The notes beneath the pieces are model-generated. The model did no database searches and had not been told where the DNA came from. It saw nothing but the letters and a program-made list of their open reading frames with translations. Position numbers and translations under genes: made by a program. From positions 62,001 through 126,000 of the forward strand of contig NZ_JAAXGE010000003.1 in assembly GCF_014750685.1 (NCBI RefSeq): a DNA stretch of 64,000 nucleotides, given 5' to 3'. Shown here in pieces: positions 44,266 to 53,196 of this stretch (position 1 is the stretch's first letter; every line of letters begins with the position of its first letter). Origin of the DNA: Bacteroides sp. GM023. Lineage in GTDB: Bacteria > Bacteroidota > Bacteroidia > Bacteroidales > Bacteroidaceae.

Positions 44266-46512
44266 TCAACCATTTGCGTAGCTATGCATTCCACCCAACA
44301 GGAAGTTTACACCGAAATAAGTTATTAATACCGTCAAGAAAGCGATGACTGAGAAAATATGAAAAAACATCGGTTTGCGGAATAGAGGGAGTGAAGAAGG
44401 ATGCAGTGCGAAGGCATAAACTAGCATCGTGATAAGTGCCCATACTTCTTTCGGATCCCATCCCCAATATCGTCCCCAGGAAACATTAGCCCAGATAGCT
44501 CCTACGAAGATACCGACAGTGAGTAAGAATACGGCAGGATAAAGGATAATCTCACTAATAATTTGTAGACGTTTTATCTGAATCTTGCTGTCTTTGCTGA
44601 AATAACGTAGTATTATGGCCGTCACTCCGTTTAGCATAATGAAAGCCAATAGTGAATAGGCAACCATTATTACCATTACGTGGATACTTAGTAATGGCGA
44701 AGAGAGTACTGGCATCAATTGAGTAATTCTTGGATTAGCTTCTCCGAGCATGGAAACTAGTAGTGTGAGTCCGCAGATTAGAAATCCGAATGGAATCGCC
44801 ATGCTGAATCTGCGTTGTAATATGAAAGTGAGTAATATGCTACACCAAGCCATGCATTGCATTGTTTCAAATCCGTTAGAGAGGGGGAGATGCCCACTTA
44901 TATAACCACGGAAAGCAATGATGGTACTTAAATAAATGAAAATAACTGCCAGCACAATATTCAATAAAAGATTCGTGCGTGTGTTTCCACTTTTTTGTAC
45001 GATCATCCGTTGGCAATAAAAAATAAAAGCTAATAAGCCAATTGTGATGCAAAACATAGCCAGCGGGCGGTTATAGTTTATGTTATTATATATCTTCTCG
45101 ACATTGAAACGTGTATCTGTGGGAAGTATTGCTTTAGCCTCTTTACGTTGATACATTTTAATTTTCTCCAGCAGCTTGTTTACTTCTTCATATTTCTTTT
45201 TGGCAATCATTTCGGCTATATAATTCATGCTTTTTCTAATGAAGATCCATTGCCCTTCAGGCATATCTTGCGGTAGCTTGTCGGCTAATGAATACCATAT
45301 CACTTGTTGACCTTCTTCTTTACAATATGGATAGATTGTCAATAAGCTTCCAGTGCTGATCATACTGATAAGATTGAACTTTTCATTGGCACTTTCAATG
45401 CTTGCCCGATCTTTGATTTCGGTGTTGCCCTGTATGGCAGATTCTAGCTTATATCCATTTACATCTACAAAATCAGATAGGCATGCATACCCCTGTTCTA
45501 TACCTAATAGTTTCTGTACATCTTTGCTTTTGATATGGATGATCGGTTCTTTTTTCCAATCATCGTAATAAAAGAACCAACCGGTTAGTACTTGCTCGGC
45601 GGTGAGCGTTTTATAGCTTGATTTATCATATAGCTTTATGGTAAAGTCTTTGGCCAATGTCTGTAACGGACAAATGCGATCGTTATAATATAGATATAAA
45701 TTACCAAACTGTTCCGCTATCTGCTTCGGCAGTGTTTCCGGGTGTTCTGCTGCTTTCATGCTGTGAACGGAATAACAGGAAAACAGCAGGTATACGACCG
45801 CTGCTTTATGCAATAGAGGGTGGTGTAGCAGACTATAGAAGTAGCTTCTTTTCTGAAAGAAGAAAGAAAGTATACAGCATAACAGGAGAATATATCCGAT
45901 ATAGGTAATTGTTATTCCGTAGGGGTCATGTGATATTGCAAGAGTAACGCCTTTGCAATCTTCATCATATTTCGACTGATAGAAACGATAATTGCGATAA
46001 CTATATATATGATTCATGGAAACTTTTCCTTCATGGTTTTCTTTTGCTCCATCATTGATGATGATAGTACTGATAAAATCCATTGGGGCGGAAGTTCCCG
46101 GATAATACTCTAAACAAAACTCTTTGAGGGAAACCTGAAAAGGAAAACTGGGTGTGTCTCCGTCAGGTACTATGAATGTAGTGACAGGGGAGGTGGCATC
46201 CTGACGCAGGTGCACTGCACCTTGAATACCGGACAAATGAGTAGTTAATGCGCCTGCCAGAATTAGGATAAAAGAAAGGTGTAGGCAAAAAGTGATAGCT
46301 TGTTTTGTGGCCTTTCGCTTGAGCAAATAGATGAAAGACGTCACGGCTACAACTCCCCATGATAGGATAAAAAGTGGGGAACCGTAGATGTAGCGGATTA
46401 CGAATGTGGTATCTTGCGTCTTTTCAAGTATGGTTGCAGTGATTAATGCGAGTATAAGTACACCTGTCAGTCCGAAAGAGGAATATTTTAGTAGTTGATT
46501 GCTGGTAGTCAT
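44266..46512 (-). CDS. Fused CcsB-CcsA (ResB-ResC) cytochrome c maturation protein
   Basis: 748 residues. The N-terminal half (about 1-400) is ResB/CcsB-like with membrane segments near 15, 45, 75 and 205 and a large extracytoplasmic part. The C-terminal half (about 480-748) is CcsA/ResC-like and carries the heme-handling WWD-type motif WGRYWGWDPKEVWAL near residue 690. System II fusions of this kind attach heme to CxxCH motifs outside the cytoplasmic membrane. It is last in an operon whose preceding gene encodes a protein with two CxxCH motifs, so it probably matures that protein. Confidence 0.9.
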   Translation of the reverse strand: MTTSNQLLKYSSFGLTGVLILALITATILEKTQDTTFVIRYIYGSPLFILSWGVVAVTSFIYLLKRKATKQAITFCLHLSFILILAGALTTHLSGIQGAVHLRQDATSPVTTFIVPDGDTPSFPFQVSLKEFCLEYYPGTSAPMDFISTIIINDGAKENHEGKVSMNHIYSYRNYRFYQSKYDEDCKGVTLAISHDPYGITITYIGYILLLCCILSFFFQKRSYFYSLLHHPLLHKAAVVYLLFSCYSVHSMKAAEHPETLPKQIAEQFGNLYLYYNDRICPLQTLAKDFTIKLYDKSSYKTLTAEQVLTGWFFYYDDWKKEPIIHIKSKDVQKLLGIEQGYACLSDFVDVNGYKLESAIQGNTEIKDRASIESANEKFNLISMISTGSLLTIYPYCKEEGQQVIWYSLADKLPQDMPEGQWIFIRKSMNYIAEMIAKKKYEEVNKLLEKIKMYQRKEAKAILPTDTRFNVEKIYNNINYNRPLAMFCITIGLLAFIFYCQRMIVQKSGNTRTNLLLNIVLAVIFIYLSTIIAFRGYISGHLPLSNGFETMQCMAWCSILLTFILQRRFSMAIPFGFLICGLTLLVSMLGEANPRITQLMPVLSSPLLSIHVMVIMVAYSLLAFIMLNGVTAIILRYFSKDSKIQIKRLQIISEIILYPAVFLLTVGIFVGAIWANVSWGRYWGWDPKEVWALITMLVYAFALHPSSLPLFRKPMFFHIFSVIAFLTVLITYFGVNFLLGGMHSYANG

Positions 46513-46532
46513 TGGATTGGAGTCGATAGTTA

Positions 46533-46573
46533 GGGCTGGCTAAAATCGTTTCTCAAACTTTTTTAGTCAGCCC
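46533..46573 (-). terminator. Hairpin between the di-heme gene and ccsBA
   Basis: Stem GGGCTGGCTAAAA (46533-46545) with TTTTAGTCAGCCC (46561-46573), one mismatch, between two genes of one direction. It could lower ccsBA expression relative to the genes before it. Confidence 0.55.
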
Positions 46574-46591
46574 CAATGTTTTGTAACCAAA

Positions 46592-48232
46592 TTAGATGGA
46601 ATCTATGAATTTGACCATTGCATCACGGTCAGCTTTAGATAGTTCGCGGAATTTTTCTATAGATTTGCGGGCATCACTTTGTGTATTTCCATGCCACATG
46701 ATCGCTTCGACAACGTTACGTGCACGGCAGTCATGCAGACGATCGGATGTAGTCGAACCTGTACATTTCTGATGCAATCCGCGTCCCCATAATGGAGTCG
46801 TACGGCACCAGCCGGTACGAATATCGTTTTCCATGTGGAGTTTGTGCTGTATCATGTCTGTATAAGGCCATATCTTCTGATTCGGATATCTAGGCAATTT
46901 GGAATTATCAGTGAAAAACCTGGCCGGGTCTCTGATGTCATCTGTCCCAGTAGTCCATGAGGGGCGGTGGCAATAAGTGCAACCTATTTCTTCAAATAAC
47001 TCTTTTCCTTTTAATACTTCTTTGTCATTGATGTTGCGGGCTGCTGGAACAGCTAACCCTCTATGCCATACCATCAGGTCAGTGTATTCTTCATCACTCA
47101 TTTCTACAGGTAGGTCTTTAGCTGTCAGATAGGCTTTGATTCTTTCTTCCATTGTGCCATTCCACCATGTAGGATGCTCTTTGTTAGGATCCACTTGGGT
47201 AATATATTCATCGAATCCGCTCTGTACATCCGGGTCTTTGGCCGAATATTCGGCATAAGTACCGGCTCCGTCCAAATAGTGGAAACGGCGGTCGCTACGA
47301 GTTACGTTTGTGATATTCCAAATGGCGTTAGCTCCGGCGGCATCTTGCAACGGACCACGACTTAGAGCGTATGTATATCGGCGAGGGTATTTCGTTCCGT
47401 CACCTCCTTGCGCAGTATTGCTATATTGACTCACCCATTCGCCATTTTTAAAGAAAGCTGTGTTCAGCCCATTTTTCATGTATCCGTCATTCTCTTCTTT
47501 CGTATATTGGACTTTTAATTCTTCATCACTGATAGCATCCAGCAGACCTGTACCGTAGATACCAATTGTCGATTCCAATTTGACTACATAGTCTTTTGGA
47601 ATTTGATAACCTTGATTCGCGACGTAAATAGCTTCTTTGGGCATGGTTACTTCCGGATATTGCAATTCGTAAGTTTCACCATCCGGGAATTTATTGCCCC
47701 ATTCATCTGTATGGTTCTTCCATTCTATGTTAATCATGCTTTCGTTCAGTGGATTCTTGAATGGAGCTACTGCATGGCTTTGGGGCATACCGGACAGCCA
47801 ACTTACATAATTATCGTCATCCGGAGTGTATACTACTAGCAAACAGCCATTACCTATTTCATTGGTATTGAATGAGCCGGCAGCAATACGTTTCCCATGT
47901 CCGTATCCCGGATGGCAATGCATACAGGAATTGCGCACATATACCGGACCCAGTCCTTTTCGTACGCCGGTATTATTTGTCATAAACGGTTTTTCGAACA
48001 ATTGTTCCCCATTCTTAAAAGATTGGAACAATCCTGCGTTTTCTACGGCAGGAGTGGGTTGTTCGAAAGCATTGAAGGTAGACAGATAAGCTGTACCCAA
48101 TTCGCCCCCTGTATAATACCATTCGGGGAGTTCATTTGGTTCCGGTTCGGGTGTCGGTTCGTTATTGTCATCACTACACGATACCAGTCCGGTGAATAAA
48201 CAAAGACCGAATAAATAATGAATCTTTTTCAT
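46592..48232 (-). CDS. Di-heme oxidoreductase-like lipoprotein (DHOR, two CxxCH)
   Basis: 546 residues. A lipoprotein signal (lipobox LVSC near residue 19) and a Pro/Glu-rich linker lead to a c-type cytochrome body with two heme motifs, CMHCH (C103) and CTYCH (about residue 417). The spacing and the segments VRNSCMHCHPGYGHG and GLHQKCTGSTTSDRLHDCRARN fit the di-heme oxidoreductase (DUF1111) family, distantly related to MauG and cytochrome c peroxidases. It lies between imelysin and CcsBA genes. Electron partner and substrate are unknown; a role in periplasmic iron oxidation or reduction is inference from the imelysin neighbour. Confidence 0.88.
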   Translation of the reverse strand: MKKIHYLFGLCLFTGLVSCSDDNNEPTPEPEPNELPEWYYTGGELGTAYLSTFNAFEQPTPAVENAGLFQSFKNGEQLFEKPFMTNNTGVRKGLGPVYVRNSCMHCHPGYGHGKRIAAGSFNTNEIGNGCLLVVYTPDDDNYVSWLSGMPQSHAVAPFKNPLNESMINIEWKNHTDEWGNKFPDGETYELQYPEVTMPKEAIYVANQGYQIPKDYVVKLESTIGIYGTGLLDAISDEELKVQYTKEENDGYMKNGLNTAFFKNGEWVSQYSNTAQGGDGTKYPRRYTYALSRGPLQDAAGANAIWNITNVTRSDRRFHYLDGAGTYAEYSAKDPDVQSGFDEYITQVDPNKEHPTWWNGTMEERIKAYLTAKDLPVEMSDEEYTDLMVWHRGLAVPAARNINDKEVLKGKELFEEIGCTYCHRPSWTTGTDDIRDPARFFTDNSKLPRYPNQKIWPYTDMIQHKLHMENDIRTGWCRTTPLWGRGLHQKCTGSTTSDRLHDCRARNVVEAIMWHGNTQSDARKSIEKFRELSKADRDAMVKFIDSI

Positions 48233-48276
48233 ACTTTGATTTGCTTATTAATAATAGTTTGTTATAATGCATTGAC

Positions 48277-48308
48277 AGCGGATAGGCTGTATTGTCAGCC
48301 TACCCGCT
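48277..48308 (-). terminator. Hairpin between imelysin and di-heme genes
   Basis: A 13 bp stem with one mismatch (48277-48289 with 48296-48308; AGCGGATAGGCTG / CAGCCTACCCGCT), without a clear T run on the minus strand, so an RNA-stabilising or weak attenuating stem is more likely than a full terminator. Confidence 0.45.
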
Positions 48309-48330
48309 GGGGAATGTGAATTCTTCAGAT

Positions 48331-49506
48331 TTAATATCTGGATAAAGCTGCCATAACTTTCTCCAGGACTTTTACCAGGTCAGTACCTACGATTGTAACA
48401 GCTGCCTTGGCGTCAGCGTTTGTCGTAGCGGTCTTGGCAAATGGCTCTGGAATTTTCTTAATAGCAGTAATTGCATTGTTGATGGCTGCTCTCATTGCTT
48501 CATCTAAAGCCGGATCGATATGTTTGATATAGACGCTGATAGACGCATCACCCGCATTGCTTCCCTGATATGCGTTTTGGATACTGATAATATTGTCAGT
48601 AAAGTCAACGATGGAGTTTAGGCTATATGGAGATTCAATATAATTTTTGTCTTCTTCTGAAGAACCATTAACAGGTCTGCCAATTTTAGTATTACCAACT
48701 TCGTCGGCAATATCTATACAGCCTTGGATAATATCTTCCGCTGCATCCTGATAATTTACATACTTGCTACCTCCATTTCCTGAATTCAACATACTTGAAC
48801 CATAGTTGAAGGTGGGCTTGATATCCGTCAGTATCTCCTGTTTTTCACTGCTAATGTTTTCCAAACCTGCCCAGGAAGCTTCCAGACGAACGCATTGATT
48901 GCGTAAGTCGCCTGCAACAGATGTTAAGTAAATCATTTCTTGAGTTGTAAATTTATTAATGGCACGGGGAGCTGATGTTGTTTCGTTGTTTTCAAGTTGG
49001 AATAACATATATTCTACTGCATGGAATCCAAGCAAACCATAGCCCAGGTTATTGGCTACATAATCAGGACTCATTTGAGCCATTTGTCCGGGGTTGTTTA
49101 GCATTCTGTCCATAGCTGTCTTGTCCAAAGGCCATGAGTCGATATGCGGGTCGATATTGTAATCGGCAGCGGCACCAAACAGGAATGCTTCGCTCAATTC
49201 CCAGTATTTGCGTGATGTATTCCATGATTCTCCGGCTGTTTTTATCATATCTAAGGTTAAGTTGCCTGCTTTAAAAGCTTCCTGCATAATCACACATTTA
49301 TCATACATCTCAATGGCAGCATCGGCCATAGCTTTATATGTGGGAATTACAGTCTTGTTGACATAAGGATTGACGGCAGCCTTCAATATGGTTTCTTTTG
49401 TTTCCTGATCAGAAGTATCTCCTTCACTATCACTGCAAGCAGTCATGCTTGTCACCATTAATGCACCCAAAGCCATACATATTGGCCATTTCATAAAAGT
49501 TCTCAT
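48331..49506 (-). CDS. Imelysin-family (M75) lipoprotein
   Basis: 391 residues. A lipoprotein signal (lipobox MTAC near residue 24) precedes an all-helical imelysin domain (about 40-385) with the family's GxHxxE motif as LLGFHAVEYMLF (near residue 165), and a second, partly similar helical half, typical of the internally duplicated fold. Imelysin proteins (IrpA, EfeO C-domain, Pseudomonas ICMP) are iron-regulated and bind or help take up iron; peptidase activity has not been established. It follows the porin gene by 31 bp and precedes the di-heme gene. Confidence 0.9.
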   Translation of the reverse strand: MRTFMKWPICMALGALMVTSMTACSDSEGDTSDQETKETILKAAVNPYVNKTVIPTYKAMADAAIEMYDKCVIMQEAFKAGNLTLDMIKTAGESWNTSRKYWELSEAFLFGAAADYNIDPHIDSWPLDKTAMDRMLNNPGQMAQMSPDYVANNLGYGLLGFHAVEYMLFQLENNETTSAPRAINKFTTQEMIYLTSVAGDLRNQCVRLEASWAGLENISSEKQEILTDIKPTFNYGSSMLNSGNGGSKYVNYQDAAEDIIQGCIDIADEVGNTKIGRPVNGSSEEDKNYIESPYSLNSIVDFTDNIISIQNAYQGSNAGDASISVYIKHIDPALDEAMRAAINNAITAIKKIPEPFAKTATTNADAKAAVTIVGTDLVKVLEKVMAALSRY

Positions 49507-49537
49507 TGTTTTTTGTTTTTAATTAGTAATACCTATT

Positions 49538-50857
49538 TTATTTTGTAAAAAAGCCTGCATAAGCCACTCCTAAAGATATAGAAGGCTCATTATTATAGTT
49601 GCTTTTTAATAATCCGATGGAATATTCACCTTTAATTACGATATCTTTAATAGGATAGTAATTAAGACCCGCTGCTATACGGTTTCGTCCGCACCAGTCG
49701 TAGTTGGTCACACCTTTAGTCTTGTACATGGAATCGTAATAATCATAACGCCCGAAGATATACAACTTCTTTTCGGTATCTTTCAGCTTGCTGAATTGTG
49801 AGAGTATATTATAGCCAGCTTCTAACCCGGTGGCGATAGCATCGGAAGCGACTCCTTGTTTTGGGGAAGGTGATGCATTAGGCATGCCTATGTTGTATTG
49901 GGAAATGAGCTTTGAGTCGGTCAAATGTCCATAATCGAAGTTTCCACGCACAATCCAGTTATGTGCATTATAATGAAAGTCGAAGGCACCGATAACGACT
50001 GTACCTTTTACATTTTTATAAGCTTGGCTTTCATTGGTATTTAGGGTATTGCTAAATGTATTACCTATATATCCACTGACAGACATACGAAGTCCGGGCA
50101 CTGAAAAATTGTCAATTCGGAAGGCTCCGGCATAAGCATTGGCTATTTTAAATTCATAGGGGCTTCCGGCACCATCATGAATCCAGCCTTTACGTCCAAA
50201 GCGGTCAGAATCCAATCCGGGTAGAAAAAGTGCCTCATAACGCCAGTCTCCTGTACGCCCCCAAATGCTTATTCCGGTTTCATGCCATGTACATGGCATT
50301 ATCGTATTTTCTCCTTCCGGACGATACACTCCGAAAAATTCGGTAGGCATATGGTGTTGGTTGGTTCCACCAACGGGGATTATGATATGTCCCATTCTTA
50401 TATTAAATGCCGGACTGAATGATTTCTGAATCCAGAATTGTTCCAGAGCTACTTCACCACCGCGTTCTATTTCTGATTCATATTCACCTCCTTCTTCTTC
50501 TTCTATTTCGACAGCGCTTTCAGTTCCTCCGTGCTCAAATTCTATTTCACTACCCATGCTCCAACCTTTACCAAAGTCATAACCGATAAAAAGTACTACA
50601 TGGGGGAGATCAAAGCGACCGTGACTTTTTGCATTTTTGTATTTTTCTGCATCATTATAACGTAAATAATTGTCGCTGAAAAAGTTTCGTGTCATTACCG
50701 CTTCACCATAACCGCCTATTGTCAGACGGGATTTCTTGGGACTGTCTTCTGTTTTCTTAGTGCTATCATCCGTATTTGTGTCTGCTAAATTTGTTGCAAA
50801 CCCCTTTGATATTCCAGCTGCCAGACATAAAGAAAATAGTAATACTTTTCTTTTCAT
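49538..50857 (-). CDS. Outer membrane porin-like protein with acidic loop
   Basis: 439 residues: signal peptide (cleavage near GFATN), a short polar linker, and a beta-barrel of the OprO/OprP-like type (GGYGEAVMTRNFFSDN at the start, ending VAYAGFFTK with terminal aromatics). A striking Glu-rich segment, EIEEEEGGEYESEIE (about residues 122-136), is likely a surface or pore loop that could bind cations such as Fe3+. It is first in the operon porin, imelysin, di-heme protein, CcsBA, and has the long-spaced dyad promoter. I infer a pore for iron or its small complexes; phosphate selectivity is unlikely given the acidic loop. Confidence 0.82.
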   Translation of the reverse strand: MKRKVLLFSLCLAAGISKGFATNLADTNTDDSTKKTEDSPKKSRLTIGGYGEAVMTRNFFSDNYLRYNDAEKYKNAKSHGRFDLPHVVLFIGYDFGKGWSMGSEIEFEHGGTESAVEIEEEEGGEYESEIERGGEVALEQFWIQKSFSPAFNIRMGHIIIPVGGTNQHHMPTEFFGVYRPEGENTIMPCTWHETGISIWGRTGDWRYEALFLPGLDSDRFGRKGWIHDGAGSPYEFKIANAYAGAFRIDNFSVPGLRMSVSGYIGNTFSNTLNTNESQAYKNVKGTVVIGAFDFHYNAHNWIVRGNFDYGHLTDSKLISQYNIGMPNASPSPKQGVASDAIATGLEAGYNILSQFSKLKDTEKKLYIFGRYDYYDSMYKTKGVTNYDWCGRNRIAAGLNYYPIKDIVIKGEYSIGLLKSNYNNEPSISLGVAYAGFFTK

Positions 50858-50888
50858 TTACTTTAATTTTTATAATTTTAAACTGCTG

Positions 50889-50967
50889 CAAAGGTATGTG
50901 AAGGTGAAATAACGGACAATACCTAAAAATAAGTATCTTTTCCTGAAGTGTGGTTATTAGTAGGTAT
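50889..50967 (-). promoter_or_regulatory. Promoter of the porin/imelysin operon with long-spaced dyad
   Basis: Minus strand: -7 TACCTTTG at 50896-50889; TAGGTAT at 50925-50919, 22 bp upstream and followed by TG so that TTG forms the -33 box; inverted partner ATACCTA at 50967-50961 after 35 bp. Confidence 0.78.
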
Positions 50968-51011
50968 GTGTTTTTTGTCCTAATTAATCTACTGTCGGAG
51001 ACAAAACAAAC

Positions 51012-51055
51012 AAAGGCGTATGTCAGTAAGAAGAAAATTACTGATATACACCTTT
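51012..51055 (-). terminator. Intrinsic terminator of the flavodoxin-DoxDA unit
   Basis: An 18 bp stem with two mismatches (51012-51029 with 51038-51055) followed on the minus strand by TTTGTTTGTTTTG. Confidence 0.75.
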
Positions 51056-51085
51056 ATATATGATAGTGTGTTAAGTTATCTGCTT

Positions 51086-52108
51086 TTAGTGGATGGCAAT
51101 GTTTTGTTTCCAGGTAATACCGCTGATGTCAGTCAAAATTAGTTCATACTGACCTTCAGGCAAGTTCTTCAGCGCATTGTCTCTGATCGTCAGAGTTGCT
51201 TTGCTGCCTAGTGGAATAATAAGGCTGTGTTTGCCCGGAGCCACTTTGGCTACATAATCATTCTTTATATTGGTAAGTGGAAATTGTGCCAGTTCTTCTC
51301 CATCTTTTTGAATCACGACTTTGCCATTGGCCTCTTTTAGCGTAATACCTATAAGGAAAGAACCGTATACGTCGACACCTTCTACACGATATACTTTAAA
51401 GGAGAGAGTCCCATTATCAATCTTTGCATCCGAGAGTTCGATTTTGGGTTTTACGGATTTGTTATGTAACGGCCCCCATACACCATTATGAAAAACCTGA
51501 TTGGTGTATAGCGCAAGTATGAACAATACGACTGCGCCGCTGATTGCCACTTTACTGACTCGTTTTATAGACAACGGAAGTTCGCCGGAAGTAATCCATA
51601 CCAGCCATTTGTTTTTGGGTAACTTGGATTGTAACAGATAGTCCAAAGAATATTTGCCACCTCCGGAAAGGAAGATAGTAAATCCCGCCGATACGCCTAA
51701 AATACCTATTTGCCATTCATCGAGACAAGTGGTTCCCAACCAGCCGGAGCCTAACAGGATACCGAATGCAAGACTGAATACACCAATGCTCATCAATCTT
51801 GTAAAGAAGCCGAACATATACAATAATCCGACTATACCTTCGACGATGGTGAAGATAACCATTGCCCACCAAAGTAAATCGGGGGTGCTGACAAGATATT
51901 CAATGATAGGTTTAATTCCTAGTGAGTTAGGAAGGAAATGATTGAACTTTTCTCCGATGTATCCGGCAGAATCCGGGATGAGTTTGTTTTCGAGAACGAG
52001 TCTTCGCCAAAAGGCGGAAAAATAAGTCCAACCGACAATAAGTCGTAACGAAAGGGTGAAAATACCGGCCAATGTATAGGCGGTGAGTTGTTCTTGTTGT
52101 TGCTTCAT
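51086..52108 (-). CDS. DoxD/DoxA fusion (TQO small subunit family) membrane protein
   Basis: About 340 residues from ATG 52108 (MKQQQEQLTAYTLAG); the frame is open further upstream without need. The N-terminal part (about 10-175) has four membrane segments of the DoxD type (LRLIVGWTYFSAFWRRLV, DLLWWAMVIFTIVEGIVG), then a further membrane segment (about 190-212) and a beta-rich DoxA-like domain (about 225-340). In Acidianus DoxDA is the thiosulfate:quinone oxidoreductase; in Bacteroides the activity is unproven. It follows flavodoxin and DUF2023 genes on the same strand; a -7 box TAGCTTTG at 52243-52236 could give it its own promoter. Confidence 0.82.
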   Translation of the reverse strand: MKQQQEQLTAYTLAGIFTLSLRLIVGWTYFSAFWRRLVLENKLIPDSAGYIGEKFNHFLPNSLGIKPIIEYLVSTPDLLWWAMVIFTIVEGIVGLLYMFGFFTRLMSIGVFSLAFGILLGSGWLGTTCLDEWQIGILGVSAGFTIFLSGGGKYSLDYLLQSKLPKNKWLVWITSGELPLSIKRVSKVAISGAVVLFILALYTNQVFHNGVWGPLHNKSVKPKIELSDAKIDNGTLSFKVYRVEGVDVYGSFLIGITLKEANGKVVIQKDGEELAQFPLTNIKNDYVAKVAPGKHSLIIPLGSKATLTIRDNALKNLPEGQYELILTDISGITWKQNIAIH

Positions 52109-52264
52109 TGCAATGTTTGATTTGGTTGTAATTGAGGGAATCGTTTCTTTTATAACAAGTTTCCATTGGAAAATGTTCTGACAGAAACCTGTTTTTTTGA
52201 AGAAACGATTCCACTCAAGACAAACTACATACAAACAAAGCTAAACTTATGCTAGGGTTATCGC

Positions 52265-52627
52265 TTACACTGCAATCTTTATACTTTCTTTTTTATTGCA
52301 ATACCGTTTGCATTGCTGGCAAAGGTCATATCCCAGCATAGCTCCTAAAATAAAGTCTTCTTCGGCGGTCAGTTGATTCAAAGGGCGAATGATGATATGC
52401 CGCATAGCTTCCATACATTCGGGCTTTCCAAAAAACAGGTTGATTTTATTAGTACCTACTTCTTGTATCATATAACTGATTTTTTGATTTTTCAACCGGC
52501 GGATGGCAAACTCTTCGTGCTCTCTGCTCATTGTGTAGAGTACCATGTTGCGTACGCCTTTCTTAAACTCATAAATGTGATTAAGGAAAATCCTGATTTC
52601 ACCGGGAATGATTCTTTCAGTAGCCAT
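52265..52627 (-). CDS. DUF2023 protein linked to flavodoxin
   Basis: 120 residues, no signal peptide. It begins MATERIIPGEIRIFLNHIYEFKKGVRN and has a C-terminal cluster CQQCKRYC that could bind metal or form disulphides. It matches DUF2023, a small family whose genes tend to sit next to flavodoxin, as here (35 bp downstream of fldA). Function is unknown; a role in flavodoxin maturation or electron transfer would fit the linkage but is inference. Confidence 0.8.
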   Translation of the reverse strand: MATERIIPGEIRIFLNHIYEFKKGVRNMVLYTMSREHEEFAIRRLKNQKISYMIQEVGTNKINLFFGKPECMEAMRHIIIRPLNQLTAEEDFILGAMLGYDLCQQCKRYCNKKESIKIAV

Positions 52628-52661
52628 GATGCAAAGTATTCTTTAATATATGAAGGTAAAG

Positions 52662-53168
52662 TTAGCTAATTTCTTGTTTCACTTGTTCAGCCCATGCGCT
52701 GATACGTTCGTCTGTCAGGTTGTCTTCGTTGACTTCGTCGAGCGGAAGTCCTACGAACTTACCGTCCACAACAGCGATGGAAGCGTCGAACGTATAGCCT
52801 GCCGTATCTACCGAACCGCAGAACTTGCAACGGGTATCTTTCAAATCTTCATAAAGAATTCCTATTGCGTCACAGAATGTATCTGCATAAGAATCCGAAT
52901 CCCCGCAACCGAACAAGGCTACATATTTGTGAGACAAATCACATTTCTTTAAAACTTTCACACCGTCATACCAGTCGTCCTGAAGTTCGCCTGCTCCCCA
53001 TGTGGAAGAACCAAGTACTAACACATCATATTCATTTACTAATGCTTCCGTAAGTTTGGATACATCAAATACATGTTCCGAAGAAACATCCAACTTATCT
53101 GCAATTCGACGGGCAAGGTCTTCTGTTGTTCCGGTAGTGGAACCATAAAATACTCCAATTTTATTCAT
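52662..53168 (-). CDS. fldA: Long-chain flavodoxin
   Basis: 168 residues, the usual length of a long-chain flavodoxin. The FMN phosphate loop is GSTTGTTEDLA (about residues 9-19); the isoalloxazine-contacting loops are STWGAGELQDDW (about 55-66) and FGCGDSDSYADTFCDA (about 90-105). It carries low-potential electrons in the cytoplasm in place of ferredoxin when iron is scarce. Its promoter holds the same long-spaced dyad as the heme operon, in keeping with iron control. DUF2023 follows in the same transcript. Confidence 0.94.
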   Translation of the reverse strand: MNKIGVFYGSTTGTTEDLARRIADKLDVSSEHVFDVSKLTEALVNEYDVLVLGSSTWGAGELQDDWYDGVKVLKKCDLSHKYVALFGCGDSDSYADTFCDAIGILYEDLKDTRCKFCGSVDTAGYTFDASIAVVDGKFVGLPLDEVNEDNLTDERISAWAEQVKQEIS

Positions 53169-53196
53169 CTTGAATTTGTTTTTAAATGTAATGCCA

